Below, piece by piece: positions 43,815-50,943 of a DNA stretch of 64,000 nucleotides. The DNA is from a virus. The translations under genes were made by a program, and so were the position numbers. Where the stretch lies: positions 1 to 64,000 of the IMG/VR virus record IMGVR_UViG_3300025012_000084, one strand, 5' to 3'. The notes beneath the pieces are model-generated. The model saw only the letters and a program-made list of their open reading frames with translations, was not told the origin of the DNA and did no database searches. Each line of letters begins with the position of its first letter. Position 1 is the first letter of the stretch.

Positions 43815-44313
43815 TTTTACTCTCCTTTATGAGTCGTTTAAGCATTAAGTTTGCTCGTTTTGCTTCGATAAGCTCCAAGGGGATTGCATGTACAGGTAGA
43901 TGCAACAGTTGAGCCATTAGGCAATTGCGCAGAGGATTCTTGGCTATCCACCGTTTTACGGAATCTCTATTGTTTTCTCGGTGCGCCTCCCTGTATTTTA
44001 TCGTCGTTGATTTGACCTTGTCAGGGTGTTCGTCGCGCCATTTTTTAGTTGTTGCTTTTGCCTTGTCTTTATTCTCAGCGTAATACCTCCGTCCAATCTC
44101 CTTGCACCTGTCAGGGTTTGCAGCAGCCCATGCTCTAGCCGCCGCCGCAATACGCTCTCTGTTTCGTTCATAGTGTCTTCGAGATGCGGCTGCTTTTTTA
44201 GCTTTGTTCTTGGTAGAGAGTCTTTTCGCAGTAGCTTTTCTACATTTCTCACAGCCTTTTTTACTGCCTTTCACAGGTTCGTACTGGTGCAATCCTTTCG
44301 TGCACGTTTTCAT
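43798..44313 (-). CDS. Zinc-finger protein with Asn-Pro-Asp repeats
   Basis: The 171-aa protein begins with a Cys/His motif (CTKGLHQYEPVKGSKKGCEKC), then a Lys/Arg-rich region with repeats of the form WAAANPDR, WRDEHPDK, KNPLRN, and a C-terminal AIPLELIEAKRANLMLKRLI. The repeats resemble the linker of phage HNH endonucleases, but no HNH catalytic motif is visible. It might be a nuclease remnant or a DNA-binding protein. The ATG at 44313 follows the upstream stop; a GTG just before it is also possible. Confidence 0.65.
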   Translation of the reverse strand: MKTCTKGLHQYEPVKGSKKGCEKCRKATAKRLSTKNKAKKAAASRRHYERNRERIAAAARAWAAANPDRCKEIGRRYYAENKDKAKATTKKWRDEHPDKVKSTTIKYREAHRENNRDSVKRWIAKNPLRNCLMAQLLHLPVHAIPLELIEAKRANLMLKRLIKESKNGKAI

Positions 44314-44315
44314 CA

Positions 44316-44582
44316 CTAGATCTTCTCCACAGGTGAAAACTTTCCGAACGACACGCGCCCTCGGCGCTCGCAGTCCAGCTTTTTGTTTATGTCAAATGCC
44401 AGTGAGCTGTTTGCAATGTCAAACGTGGTGTACACACGCCCCTCAAGCATAATCGCTCCTGTAAAGAGCGGCATGTCGCGACCCATACCGGCTCCTTCCA
44501 CTCTGTCCGCGCCTAGAAAAAGCTCGCATATTACAGCGCCGTCTTCGCGCACAACAAACAGGCCTCTCGATAATTCCGTCAT
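44316..44582 (-). CDS. Hypothetical protein next to DNA polymerase
   Basis: The 88-aa protein looks beta-rich (GLFVVREDGAVICELFLG). Its ATG overlaps the polymerase stop (ATGA), which implies coupled translation with polymerase. Function unknown. Confidence 0.65.
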   Translation of the reverse strand: MTELSRGLFVVREDGAVICELFLGADRVEGAGMGRDMPLFTGAIMLEGRVYTTFDIANSSLAFDINKKLDCERRGRVSFGKFSPVEKI

Positions 44583-46414
44583 CTACCCACTCCTTTCAGT
44601 AAACCCCATGACTTGCCTATCTTCGCGTCCCACGGCAACGGTATCGCCGGAGTCCACCCCCATGCTGATTGATATGGCAGGTTGTTTAACCTGTCCTGTA
44701 TGCGCGTCACTGTAGTCAGCGCCCTGTCATCATCTCTTACATATATGAACAGCGCGTCGTGCAAGTCCCACGCATACATCACGTCGTCATTGAACTCGGT
44801 CAGCTGTAGCACCGCGATAGCCAGCTCCTTCATGTCGCCACCAGTGCCTTGAATCCTGAAGTTGATCGCAGTCTGCTGCTGTTCGTAGATGTTCAGGTTC
44901 TTCAGTACGATGCGCCGATGTCCTCGCGTTTCTGCGTAACCAACTCTCGCGGCCTCCTTGATCGCCGACTTCCAATACCGAAGCACCCCAGGGTACGTTC
45001 TGAGGTATGTTGCCTTGATATGCTCGGCCTTTGACGGTGGAAGATTTAGTCCGTACTGCGTCAGAGCGCGAACCCGGATTGTGTCAGTTCCGATTCTGTA
45101 CTGCAACGATAAGTTTGCGAACTTGCCGAGGTTCCGTATGCGCTTGGCCTCCGGGTCTTTGTCCTGCTCGCCGCTCACCCACTGCCATTCTTTTCTCTCG
45201 ATCTCTGCACCCATATAGGCATGTCCGTCGATGCCGTCGAGGAATAGTTTGAGCATCGTCTCGTCCTGCGAGTCGTCAGCCATCAGCCGCATCTCTTGCC
45301 CTGACGCGTCGAACTCGGCGAGAAGGAACCCTTCCGGCGCTTCGAGTATATTCCTCGCCCCTTTTCCGCGCTCCCACTGGTGGAGCGCGATGCCTGTCTG
45401 AATCTCTGACTTGCCTTTTCCTTGCTTCGATGAGTAAGTCATTCGACCAGTGTATGTACCAGCAATAAACGGGCTCGGCCTTGTAATCAGCGCGCCGTGA
45501 TACGCAGTCGAATCCTTGACGGCATCCACGAACTTTGACTGCTGCGTGTTTACTTTGCGCACTGCCATCAGCGCTCCGAGTCGCTCGTCATCAAGGTGCT
45601 CCAGTTCGAGTGTAAGAAGAGTCTCTTTGTCGGTGGACGCCGCTCCAGCAGGTGTCGTCTTCACCACACCAAATCCCCAATCTTCAAACAACAGCTTCGC
45701 CAGCTTCTTAGGCGACGCTATTACGTCAGCAGGTACTCCGAGTTTAGCTTCGGCTGCGACACGCCGCTCACTCACGTCTTTATCAAGCGCAGCCAGCGCC
45801 TCCGGGTTTATCGTGATGCCATTGATGTGCGACAGCGCGATCGGCGAGAGTCCGAGTGCCTCGTGACGCGCAGCTTTTTTCTCCGGCTCGGTGAGCTGAT
45901 CGAGATATTCCTGCGCCAGCAGGTAAGTGAACTTGCTGTCCTTGATGTTGTAGTCAAGCAGTCGCGTCCACTCTTCTTCGGTCTGTGGAACTTTTGTAAC
46001 ATCATCACCTAGTCCGTAATCGGCATGCTCTGGCCAACGTTTTGCAACAACATCCTTGAGGCTGTACCCACGGCCACCAAGATCCCGGCTGCGCCAGCCG
46101 TCAACGCGTTTCAGCAGCAGCATGGCGTCAATCCAAGTGCATGCGTTGACTTCCTTGGTCAGCCCGATGGCGTGCAACCATGCGATGTCGAACAGCAAGT
46201 TCCAGCCCACCAAGACGGTCTTGCGTTCAGCGCATGAGACCAGAAACTTTTTGAACCACTCAGTTGATGGCATGCGCACTGCCACCTTCTTTTCATCGCT
46301 ACGCCACACCGCTACTGACTTTATTGTCGCCTCGCCAGTTCGTGCTCTCCAAGGTTGAAGGCCGAACTCCGGCACCTCTTGCGGGGTTTCCAGATCGAAT
46401 CCGCATAGATTCAT
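44579..46414 (-). CDS. DNA polymerase, family A with 3'-5' exonuclease domain
   Basis: The 611-aa protein has a proofreading domain with FDLET (Asp7, Glu9), WNLLFDIAW (Asp76) and YNIKDSKFTY (Asp159). The polymerase domain has motif A AEFDASGQEMRL (Asp369), the O helix KRIRNLGKFANLSLQYRIG (about 424-442) and motif C WDLHDALF (Asp553). The size is that of compact phage enzymes lacking a 5' nuclease domain. It would be the replicative polymerase. It is preceded by GGAGTGTAACT. Confidence 0.93.
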   Translation of the reverse strand: MNLCGFDLETPQEVPEFGLQPWRARTGEATIKSVAVWRSDEKKVAVRMPSTEWFKKFLVSCAERKTVLVGWNLLFDIAWLHAIGLTKEVNACTWIDAMLLLKRVDGWRSRDLGGRGYSLKDVVAKRWPEHADYGLGDDVTKVPQTEEEWTRLLDYNIKDSKFTYLLAQEYLDQLTEPEKKAARHEALGLSPIALSHINGITINPEALAALDKDVSERRVAAEAKLGVPADVIASPKKLAKLLFEDWGFGVVKTTPAGAASTDKETLLTLELEHLDDERLGALMAVRKVNTQQSKFVDAVKDSTAYHGALITRPSPFIAGTYTGRMTYSSKQGKGKSEIQTGIALHQWERGKGARNILEAPEGFLLAEFDASGQEMRLMADDSQDETMLKLFLDGIDGHAYMGAEIERKEWQWVSGEQDKDPEAKRIRNLGKFANLSLQYRIGTDTIRVRALTQYGLNLPPSKAEHIKATYLRTYPGVLRYWKSAIKEAARVGYAETRGHRRIVLKNLNIYEQQQTAINFRIQGTGGDMKELAIAVLQLTEFNDDVMYAWDLHDALFIYVRDDDRALTTVTRIQDRLNNLPYQSAWGWTPAIPLPWDAKIGKSWGLLKGVGR

Positions 46415-46439
46415 AGTTACACTCCTTAGATAATTAGTG

Positions 46440-46459
46440 CCGCTTACGATTATGCGGCG
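46440..46459. promoter_or_regulatory. GC hairpin upstream of polymerase
   Basis: GCCGC-N10-GCGGC lies between the HNH gene and polymerase; there is no T-tract. It could be a processing or stabilising hairpin. Confidence 0.35.
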
Positions 46460-46511
46460 AGTGTGGTTAGTTCCCGCCTTCTTAGGGAAGGCTCGCCCAC
46501 TCCGATTTCTT

Positions 46512-46784
46512 TTATCGCTTCATGCTCCCATCCGGATTCCGTGCGAAACTTCTGTTGTCGCTCTTGCTCTTGACCCGGAGATTTCCTTTGCCCACGGCGC
46601 CACCTTTGCTCAGCGGCTTAACATGGTCTACATCAAGCCCGTCAAACGGCTTCACCTTCCCGGCCTTCTCCATGTCGCGGCGGGCTTGCTTGCGCGCGGC
46701 GTTCTTCGGGCCTTCGCCTCGGGCGAGGGAAGTCTTGCGCTCCTGCTTCAGGTCTCTGACATAATTTTTAGAACTTGGGCACAT
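46512..46784 (-). CDS. Small HNH-type protein
   Basis: The 90-aa basic protein carries GLDVDHVKPLSKGG, then NLRVKSKSDNRS, matching the H..N..N/H layout of HNH endonucleases. The N-terminal part is Lys/Arg-rich. It may be a short nicking endonuclease. The ATG follows AAAGGAGAATCAAATC. Confidence 0.75.
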   Translation of the reverse strand: MCPSSKNYVRDLKQERKTSLARGEGPKNAARKQARRDMEKAGKVKPFDGLDVDHVKPLSKGGAVGKGNLRVKSKSDNRSFARNPDGSMKR

Positions 46785-46798
46785 GATTTGATTCTCCT

Positions 46799-47083
46799 TT
46801 ATCTGAGGGCATTTTCAGTCTTACACTCAAAAATCTCTACGGCGTCTAATAATGCTTTAGCGGGGGCATCATCATCTAGTGACACAGCGACGTATCGGGC
46901 AGTGTTTGCTAAATCTATTCCGGCGTGTGTCAGATGCTCAATCTGATCCGGCATTTTGTCATTATCGTCACAGTCTTCGAGTAGTGCGGTCGCGTGTTTT
47001 ACAAGCTCTCGCTCAAGCTCTGTAGTAGCAGCCGTATCAGCGTATCGTATCAGTTCCTCGGTTGTCATGCTCGGTAAATACAT
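46799..47083 (-). CDS. Hypothetical protein (94 aa), acidic
   Basis: The product begins MYLPSMTTEELIRYADTAAT, a start I recall from unnamed phage proteins, and continues helical and acidic (DCDDNDKMPD). Function unknown. A GAGAGGGAGAGAG ribosome binding site precedes it. Confidence 0.68.
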   Translation of the reverse strand: MYLPSMTTEELIRYADTAATTELERELVKHATALLEDCDDNDKMPDQIEHLTHAGIDLANTARYVAVSLDDDAPAKALLDAVEIFECKTENALR

Positions 47084-47128
47084 TTTACTCTCTCCCTCTC
47101 GTTATATGATTCCTGTGTTTAAGTACGC

Positions 47129-47401
47129 TCACCGACCCACCGGTGATTTTCGCGGCAACCCGTTGTTGTAGGGACGCCTCGGAAAGTCATTATTCTTGTT
47201 CCGATTCACGCACTCAATGCAGCAGCCTGATTTAGTGTATCGGGTGCCGGAGTGACCATTGATGCAGGGTTGGCCTTGATACTTCTTCTCTCCAGACTCA
47301 TATGCGTTGATTCGGTTGGTCAGGTCGGCAATGCGCATCATCGCTAGGCGCTTTGTGACCTCGTGCTTGGCGATTGATTTGAGTAGTTTTGCTACTAACA
47401 T
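47129..47401 (-). CDS. Small zinc-binding protein (endonuclease VII-associated type)
   Basis: The 90-aa product contains CINGHSGTRYTKSGCCIECVN, a C-x3-H ... C-x2-C arrangement seen in short endonuclease VII-like phage proteins. The catalytic part of endonuclease VII is not seen. A regulatory or structural zinc finger is likely. The start overlaps the stop of the gene upstream. Confidence 0.68.
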   Translation of the reverse strand: MLVAKLLKSIAKHEVTKRLAMMRIADLTNRINAYESGEKKYQGQPCINGHSGTRYTKSGCCIECVNRNKNNDFPRRPYNNGLPRKSPVGR

Positions 47402-47586
47402 TTTCGGATACCTAAGTAATTGCGAACCTTGCGCAATGCGTCGCGAAATTCAATATCCGCGCGAAGCTGCCGCTGTGCATCGAGCACGACCTTAAGCTGT
47501 TCCGTCACGGCCTCGTCGGCTGCGTCCTGTTCTTCAGCGAGCTGCGCCAGCAGTATTGCGCGCTCGGATATTGTGTAGTTTGTCAT
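47395..47586 (-). CDS. Small coiled-coil protein
   Basis: The 63-aa protein is one long amphipathic helix (SERAILLAQLAEEQDAADEA). It overlaps its neighbours on both sides by four to seven bases, so it is embedded in the operon. Function unknown. Confidence 0.62.
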   Translation of the reverse strand: MTNYTISERAILLAQLAEEQDAADEAVTEQLKVVLDAQRQLRADIEFRDALRKVRNYLGIRKC

Positions 47587-47867
47587 CTCTTTCCTCCACC
47601 AGCTCCAAAATGCTGCGTCCCGCGTATGGCACTCGCTAGATTATTCATTGCCTCAGCGAGTTTCAATATTGTGATGTCCTCAGTTTCCATGCGCTTCCTT
47701 TGATCTATATCAATACCATACGAGCAAGAACCTCCACCACCCGACGATACGTTAATCGCGTCGGTTTTGAAGGAGCTTCCATTTTGAAGACAAACAGCAG
47801 AGCGAAGCAGTCTTATTGCTTTAATCATCTGCGCATCATCAGCCTCTTGTAATTTGTTTGTGCTCAT
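47583..47867 (-). CDS. Hypothetical protein with Gly-rich loop
   Basis: The 94-aa product has a helical N-terminus, SSGGGGSCSYGIDIDQRKRM, and a C-terminal GAGGGKR. Its start overlaps the TM protein stop (ATGA). Function unknown. Confidence 0.62.
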   Translation of the reverse strand: MSTNKLQEADDAQMIKAIRLLRSAVCLQNGSSFKTDAINVSSGGGGSCSYGIDIDQRKRMETEDITILKLAEAMNNLASAIRGTQHFGAGGGKR

Positions 47868-48169
47868 CGTCCCTCCACCTTAGCAGCCGTCCATGTGATA
47901 TTTGCGAACTCGTAATAGTCTTTACCCTCTGTGCGCATGTGGGGGTAACGTCCTGCGAGTATCTCGTGCGCCTCGTGCAGGTTGGCCTCGGCCTTCATCG
48001 CGCGAGCCTCGGCTTGTGCGACAATATGATTGTGATTTCGCACGGTTGATACTGAATACCATAAGCCATATCCGGCCAGGATGATTGCTATAGCCCAGCC
48101 GGTGCGGGTCAGAAAGTTTTTCATGCGGTCTTGATACCGGTCACGCCAGCGGGGTCTGAATCGTTTCAT
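47864..48169 (-). CDS. Single-pass membrane protein
   Basis: The 101-aa product has a basic N-terminus (RFRPRWRDRYQDR), one membrane helix (TGWAIAIILAGYGLWYSV, about 23-40) and a cytosol- or periplasm-facing helical tail. AAAGGAGCATAAAA precedes the ATG. It is the last ordinary gene before the cassette array. Function unknown. Confidence 0.65.
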   Translation of the reverse strand: MKRFRPRWRDRYQDRMKNFLTRTGWAIAIILAGYGLWYSVSTVRNHNHIVAQAEARAMKAEANLHEAHEILAGRYPHMRTEGKDYYEFANITWTAAKVEGR

Positions 48170-48263
48170 TTTTATGCTCCTTTTGTTGTGTAAACTAATA
48201 GCTGGAATAGGTGTAAAACTGCCTTCGTTACAGGATATACCCCTAAATCGGTGCCTAAGATAC
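48170..48263. other. Non-coding junction before the cassette array
   Basis: No gene seen. The last bases (GCCTAAGATAC) resemble the left box of a simple attI-like site just before GTTAGAG at 48264. Confidence 0.35.
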
Positions 48264-48270
48264 GTTAGAG
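48264..48270 (+). other. Left-end GTTAGAG boundary (attI-like or lost attC)
   Basis: GTTAGAG preceded by GCCTAAGATAC. No matching upstream RYYYAAC box is found within 100 bp, so it may be a simple attI-like site or the remaining half of an attC. Confidence 0.4.
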
Positions 48271-48271
48271 G

Positions 48272-48505
48272 TCAACACACTGGGCACCCGCATAAAAATC
48301 CATGAGGGCAATATGCTGCCGCTTCCGCCTCGCACATTTCGTCTACGCACGCAGGGTTGTCGCACCACAAGTATTTATTCCCGCAAGGGCAAATGGACGG
48401 GTCTTTGACCTCTAACCCTCCGCTCAAGTTCGCTCCGGCTTCGCCTGCGCGGGACTGCGCGCCAGCGGGGTTCCTTTCAATTTCATTCGTTGCTGCCATG
48501 TTCAT
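48272..48505 (-). CDS. Cassette 1 protein: cysteine-rich, zinc-binding
   Basis: The 77-aa protein has a low-complexity N-terminus (residues 1-31) encoded by the centre of attC1, and a Cys-rich core (CPCGNKYLWCDNPACVDEMC ... CPHGFLCGCPVC) encoded by the cassette body. Nine Cys and a His suggest two zinc sites. The ribosome binding site GAAGGAGATATGAAC lies in the attC loop. The frame crosses the R'' core as Gly-Gly-Leu-Glu-Val. Function unknown. Confidence 0.68.
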   Translation of the reverse strand: MNMAATNEIERNPAGAQSRAGEAGANLSGGLEVKDPSICPCGNKYLWCDNPACVDEMCEAEAAAYCPHGFLCGCPVC

Positions 48506-48556
48506 ATCTCCTTCAAAGTTTTGTGAAGCGCGCAGTCCCTTAGCTACACGTTAGAA
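48410..48556 (+). repeat. attC1 (147 bp)
   Basis: R'' CTCTAAC (48410-48416), spacer CCTCC, L'' GCTCAAG; L' CTTAGC, spacer TACAC, R' GTTAGAA (48550-48556). L'' carries one extra C relative to L'. A perfect 12-bp inner repeat (GGGACTGCGCGC, 48451-48462 with 48528-48539) encloses the start of cassette 1. Confidence 0.82.
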
Positions 48557-48879
48557 CCCATCATGAAGCGTCCAGCCTCACGGTTCCATACCGCATCAAT
48601 CGCAAGCCTGTTTAGGTCTTCACTGGCACGCGGATCGTCAGCTTCACAACTCACCCATCCGCTTCCCGGTATTAACTTGGCATACCACCCGAATTCTCGG
48701 CATTCCATTTCCCCCGGATATATACATGTCCATTTTATTGAAGGCAGCGCGTGTTCTTCGCAGTCGCACGATATGCGCTGCTCTCCACAATTTGCGCACC
48801 GTTCAACATCGCATCCGGGTTGGTGTTGCTCTCTGGGCGGCACTCCGCAATCCGGGCAATTTCGCAGTTCGTTTCGCAT
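48544..48879 (-). CDS. Cassette 2 protein: zinc-ribbon protein (111 aa)
   Basis: The N-terminal half has CPDCGVPPREQHQPGCDVE, CANCGEQRISCDCE, i.e. two to three zinc-knuckle elements, followed by a domain with ECREFGWYAKLIPGSGW. I recall this combination from unnamed bacterial and mobile-element proteins. The ribosome binding site CGGAGAAACGCG precedes the ATG. The stop codon TAG lies in the spacer of attC1, and the last residues (Gly-Ser-Asn-Val) are encoded by the R' core. Function unknown. Confidence 0.75.
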   Translation of the reverse strand: MRNELRNCPDCGVPPREQHQPGCDVERCANCGEQRISCDCEEHALPSIKWTCIYPGEMECREFGWYAKLIPGSGWVSCEADDPRASEDLNRLAIDAVWNREAGRFMMGSNV

Positions 48880-48899
48880 CGCGTTTCTCCGTAGTTGTG

Positions 48900-48962
48900 T
48901 TCTAACTTTCCGCTCAAGCGGGGCTGCGCGCTTTTGCGCAGTCCCTTAGCTACACGTTGGAC
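48900..48962 (+). repeat. attC2 (63 bp)
   Basis: R'' TTCTAAC (48900-48906), spacer TTTCC, L'' GCTCAAG; L' CTTAGC, spacer TACAC, R' GTTGGAC (48956-48962). The short centre is a near-perfect hairpin (GGGCTGCGC ... GCGCAGTCCC). One extra base in L''. Confidence 0.85.
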
Positions 48963-49150
48963 ACTTTTCTATCCTTGCAAGAGTTCGACCAATGGCAATT
49001 CCCTTTTTGCTCCCAAGCGCAGTATGGAGGGTAATCGCATTTGCCCTTATTCTCGTAACGCTCCCAAAATGGTTTGCTGGTGTCCAACCCGCCGTTCAAC
49101 TCGAACTCCGCGCCAGCGTGGTCGTTTACAGGTTTCATTGTGTCTGCCAT
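48950..49150 (-). CDS. Cassette 3 protein: small Cys-rich protein (66 aa)
   Basis: The ATG at 49150 lies in the attC3 centre, after AACAAGGAAATAATC; a longer frame to 49219 would run through the R' core into the next cassette and lacks a ribosome binding site. Residues 1-23 are attC-encoded, and the frame crosses R'' as Gly-Gly-Leu-Asp-Thr. The body has CDYPPYCAWEQKGNCHWSNSC, four Cys likely binding metal. The end (Val-Ser-Asn-Val) comes from the attC2 core. Confidence 0.68.
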   Translation of the reverse strand: MADTMKPVNDHAGAEFELNGGLDTSKPFWERYENKGKCDYPPYCAWEQKGNCHWSNSCKDRKVSNV

Positions 49151-49207
49151 GATTATTTCCTTGTTGAAGTGTTTAGTTGCGCGGAGCCGGTTAACTCTAC
49201 GTTGGAC
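49082..49207 (+). repeat. attC3 (126 bp)
   Basis: R'' GTCCAAC (49082-49088), spacer CCGCC, L'' GTTCAAC; L' GTTAAC (49190-49195), spacer TCTAC, R' GTTGGAC (49201-49207). L'' equals the complement of L' plus one extra C. Inner arms AACTCCGCGC / GCGCGGAG. Contains the start codon of cassette 3. Confidence 0.87.
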
Positions 49208-49211
49208 ACCT

Positions 49212-49469
49212 TCATCCAAAAGTTGCGGATATTTCTTCGCACTGTGTTTTGATGTCCGTCAAAAATGCCCGTGCTCCGTCAAAAGTCATGCTGCATAATC
49301 CACCTCCTGCTTTTATGCCAAGCTCTTCTATCACAGCCAACAACATTTCGGTTTCGCGCACATGCTGCGCAGAGAGTGATAGGTATTTGTTTTTGTACTC
49401 GCCGTCGGTGTCCAACCCGGCGTTCGAGCGCACGGGCAACGGCGCGGCTTCTTTCACAGTTTCATTCAT
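49212..49469 (-). CDS. Cassette 4 protein: helical hypothetical protein (85 aa)
   Basis: The start lies in the attC4 centre, with ribosome binding site GAGGAGAAACC. Residues 1-17 (MNETVKEAAPLPVRSNA) are attC-encoded; the body is helical (LSLSAQHVRETEMLLAVIEE) with one Cys pair. It overlaps the stop of cassette 5 (ATGA). Function unknown. Confidence 0.68.
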   Translation of the reverse strand: MNETVKEAAPLPVRSNAGLDTDGEYKNKYLSLSAQHVRETEMLLAVIEELGIKAGGGLCSMTFDGARAFLTDIKTQCEEISATFG

Positions 49470-49514
49470 GGTTTCTCCTCGCGCCGTTCCCCGGCGCTCA
49501 ACTCTACGTTAGGC
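49410..49514 (+). repeat. attC4 (105 bp)
   Basis: R'' GTCCAAC (49410-49416), spacer CCGGC, L'' GTTCGAGC; L' GCTCAAC (49496-49502), spacer TCTAC, R' GTTAGGC (49508-49514). Again one extra C in L''. The start codon of cassette 4 and the stop of cassette 5 lie in the centre. Confidence 0.88.
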
Positions 49515-49690
49515 GTCTTGTCCCGTCCGAGCCAAGTGCACCATGCAGCTATTGCGGCACCCCCCCACCACGGCAGATCAATCCAGTGGTCGCGCACATG
49601 CTGGATGTATCCTTCCAGCCCGTACCAATTTTGGATCATCATCACCACACCAAGGGCGGTCGCTGCCCCCATTGCAAATTGCCTATTCAT
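49466..49690 (-). CDS. Cassette 5 protein: small membrane protein (74 aa)
   Basis: The ATG at 49690 follows GAAAGGAAGCGTCG. Two membrane segments are visible: FAMGAATALGVVMMIQNWYG (5-23) and LPWWGGAAIAAWCTWLG (about 38-54). The tail (DKTPNVELSAGERREEKP) is encoded by attC4, crossing the core as Thr-Pro-Asn-Val. The stop overlaps the cassette 4 start. It may be a holin-like or exclusion protein. Confidence 0.68.
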   Translation of the reverse strand: MNRQFAMGAATALGVVMMIQNWYGLEGYIQHVRDHWIDLPWWGGAAIAAWCTWLGRDKTPNVELSAGERREEKP

Positions 49691-49724
49691 CGACGCTTCC
49701 TTTCTCCGAATCACGAAGTGCGCG

Positions 49725-49745
49725 CCCCTCAACTACACGTTGGAC
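49725..49745 (+). repeat. attC5 right half (degenerate left half)
   Basis: L'-like CCCCTCAAC, spacer TACAC, R' GTTGGAC (49739-49745). No convincing R'' partner was found in the upstream 150 bp. Confidence 0.6.
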
Positions 49746-50485
49746 ACCACTTCGTTCCATACTGTCGGCTGTCCGGTAACGCTCTCCAAAAAGCACCCAT
49801 CCAATTTTTCTGGTCGAACGTACTTTGCAAGGAAGTCCACAACCCAATGTCGCTCGCCACCTTTGCCGGGGTCAATGAGTTCGTTCCGCTCTACGCGCCA
49901 CATCGCTCCCTCAATCGGGTCAATCGCGCCGTGATTGCCGTACTCGCCAAGCCGCTTCATTGCCTCTTCAATGCTCAACGCATCCCCGATATGGATAGTG
50001 TGCGGTAAAACAAAACGCCCGCTTATTCTGGATTGCAGTTCTTCGTGGGTTGCGCGCTTCATTCCTCTCATCAGGTCAAAGGCCACAAACGGCTCATGCG
50101 GCAGCTTGTAGCGCGTACCGTGAGCCTGCAACAGCCATTCACCCGCCAGCCGTTCGCCGTCGGCCAAAACCTCTGCAAACCGCGCTTCGTTTGCGGAAAC
50201 CCACTCCCCGAATTTATGGTGTTGCATGTATGGCGAGGTGTGCGCCAAGTACCCTGCACGTGTCAGCGCCAGTATTTCTCCGTTGATCTTCGCCACCCCA
50301 ACATTCGACCCGTCCAGTTTTTCTTGGACGATGATGCGGTCGTGTTTGTCGCGTACCTTTTCATTGCAAATGCGCTCTTGCCCTTCGTGGCAGCTATGAT
50401 CCCCCGGCCCCAGTCTCGACCCAGGAAGGTGTGCAATGCTCCCGTAATTTTTACCACCCAAAGGTTTTGCGTTCTTCTTTTCCAT
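49733..50485 (-). CDS. Cassette 6 protein: RNA ligase-like nucleotidyltransferase (250 aa)
   Basis: The protein has the ligase motif I EKLDGSN (Lys56 would carry AMP), Glu116 in a GEWLLQ strand, motif IIIa FVAFDL (around 135), motif IV EGAMWR (Glu192) and motif V DFLAKYV (Lys221). This fits a single-domain RNA ligase (T4 Rnl2 / RNA_ligase type) that seals RNA breaks. In phages such enzymes repair tRNAs cut by host anticodon nucleases. The ATG follows AGGAGAGCCGAGAAA. The end (Val-Val-Ser-Asn-Val) is encoded by the attC5 core. Confidence 0.85.
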   Translation of the reverse strand: MEKKNAKPLGGKNYGSIAHLPGSRLGPGDHSCHEGQERICNEKVRDKHDRIIVQEKLDGSNVGVAKINGEILALTRAGYLAHTSPYMQHHKFGEWVSANEARFAEVLADGERLAGEWLLQAHGTRYKLPHEPFVAFDLMRGMKRATHEELQSRISGRFVLPHTIHIGDALSIEEAMKRLGEYGNHGAIDPIEGAMWRVERNELIDPGKGGERHWVVDFLAKYVRPEKLDGCFLESVTGQPTVWNEVVSNV

Positions 50486-50502
50486 TTTCTCGGCTCTCCT
50501 AG

Positions 50503-50892
50503 TTAAAATCTGTCCAACCCTACGTTCGAGAGCGACGGCGCAAAAGCGCGGCTTCTTTCACACTTTCCGTTCGAGCGCGCCGCCCACCACGCCTCAAATT
50601 CTTCGTATGTTTTATTTTTAACGCAGTACCCGTGCATGTGCCATGCACGGCTTTTTTCTTTTTCCGGCACCGCATCACTAACCGCTCTCCATATCGCATT
50701 ACATTCAGGGTCAACGTGCTTTTGTTCGTCGGTCATCGAATCCCAACCATAAGGCTTTCCGATCGGGAGGTTTTCCGGCCATCTGAAACAATTTAGCTCG
50801 CAATACCAAGCCGCCACTGTTTCGACAGGAAAATCGGCTAACCTAACATTCAACGCGGCTTCCTTTACGTTCTCTAGTTTCTGTTCGTTCAT
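50503..50892 (-). CDS. Cassette 7 protein: hypothetical (129 aa)
   Basis: Residues 1-17 (MNEQKLENVKEAALNVR) are encoded by the attC7 centre and resemble the attC4-encoded leader of cassette 4 (VKEAA). The body is Trp-rich (YCELNCFRWPENLPIGKPYG, FEAWWAARSNG). The C-terminus runs through the degenerate attC6. The ribosome binding site is GGAAGGAGTAACGAAGAA. Function unknown. Confidence 0.68.
   Translation of the reverse strand: MNEQKLENVKEAALNVRLADFPVETVAAWYCELNCFRWPENLPIGKPYGWDSMTDEQKHVDPECNAIWRAVSDAVPEKEKSRAWHMHGYCVKNKTYEEFEAWWAARSNGKCERSRAFAPSLSNVGLDRF
50512..50575 (+). repeat. attC6, degenerate
   Basis: R'' GTCCAAC (50512-50518), spacer CCTAC, L''-like GTTCGAGAGC, then GGCGCAAAAGCGC and a CGCGGCTTCTTTCACA stretch shared with the attC4 centre. 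The right half is not recognisable (best GTTCGAG at 50569), so cassettes 6 and 7 look fused. Confidence 0.55.
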
Positions 50893-50943
50893 TTCTTCGT
50901 TACTCCTTCCGAGTCAGCGCAGCCGGCTAACTCTACGTTAGAC
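50836..50943 (+). repeat. attC7 (108 bp)
   Basis: R'' GGCTAAC (50836-50842), spacer CTAAC, L'' ATTCAACG; L' CCGGCTAAC (50923-50931), spacer TCTAC, R' GTTAGAC (50937-50943). R'' and R' pair at six of seven positions; L boxes are imperfect. Contains the start of cassette 7. Confidence 0.72.

Noticed and set aside
48170-48300. TTGACC promoter on the - strand before the cassette array's left end
   Set aside because: No acceptable -10 box at 16-18 bp was found.
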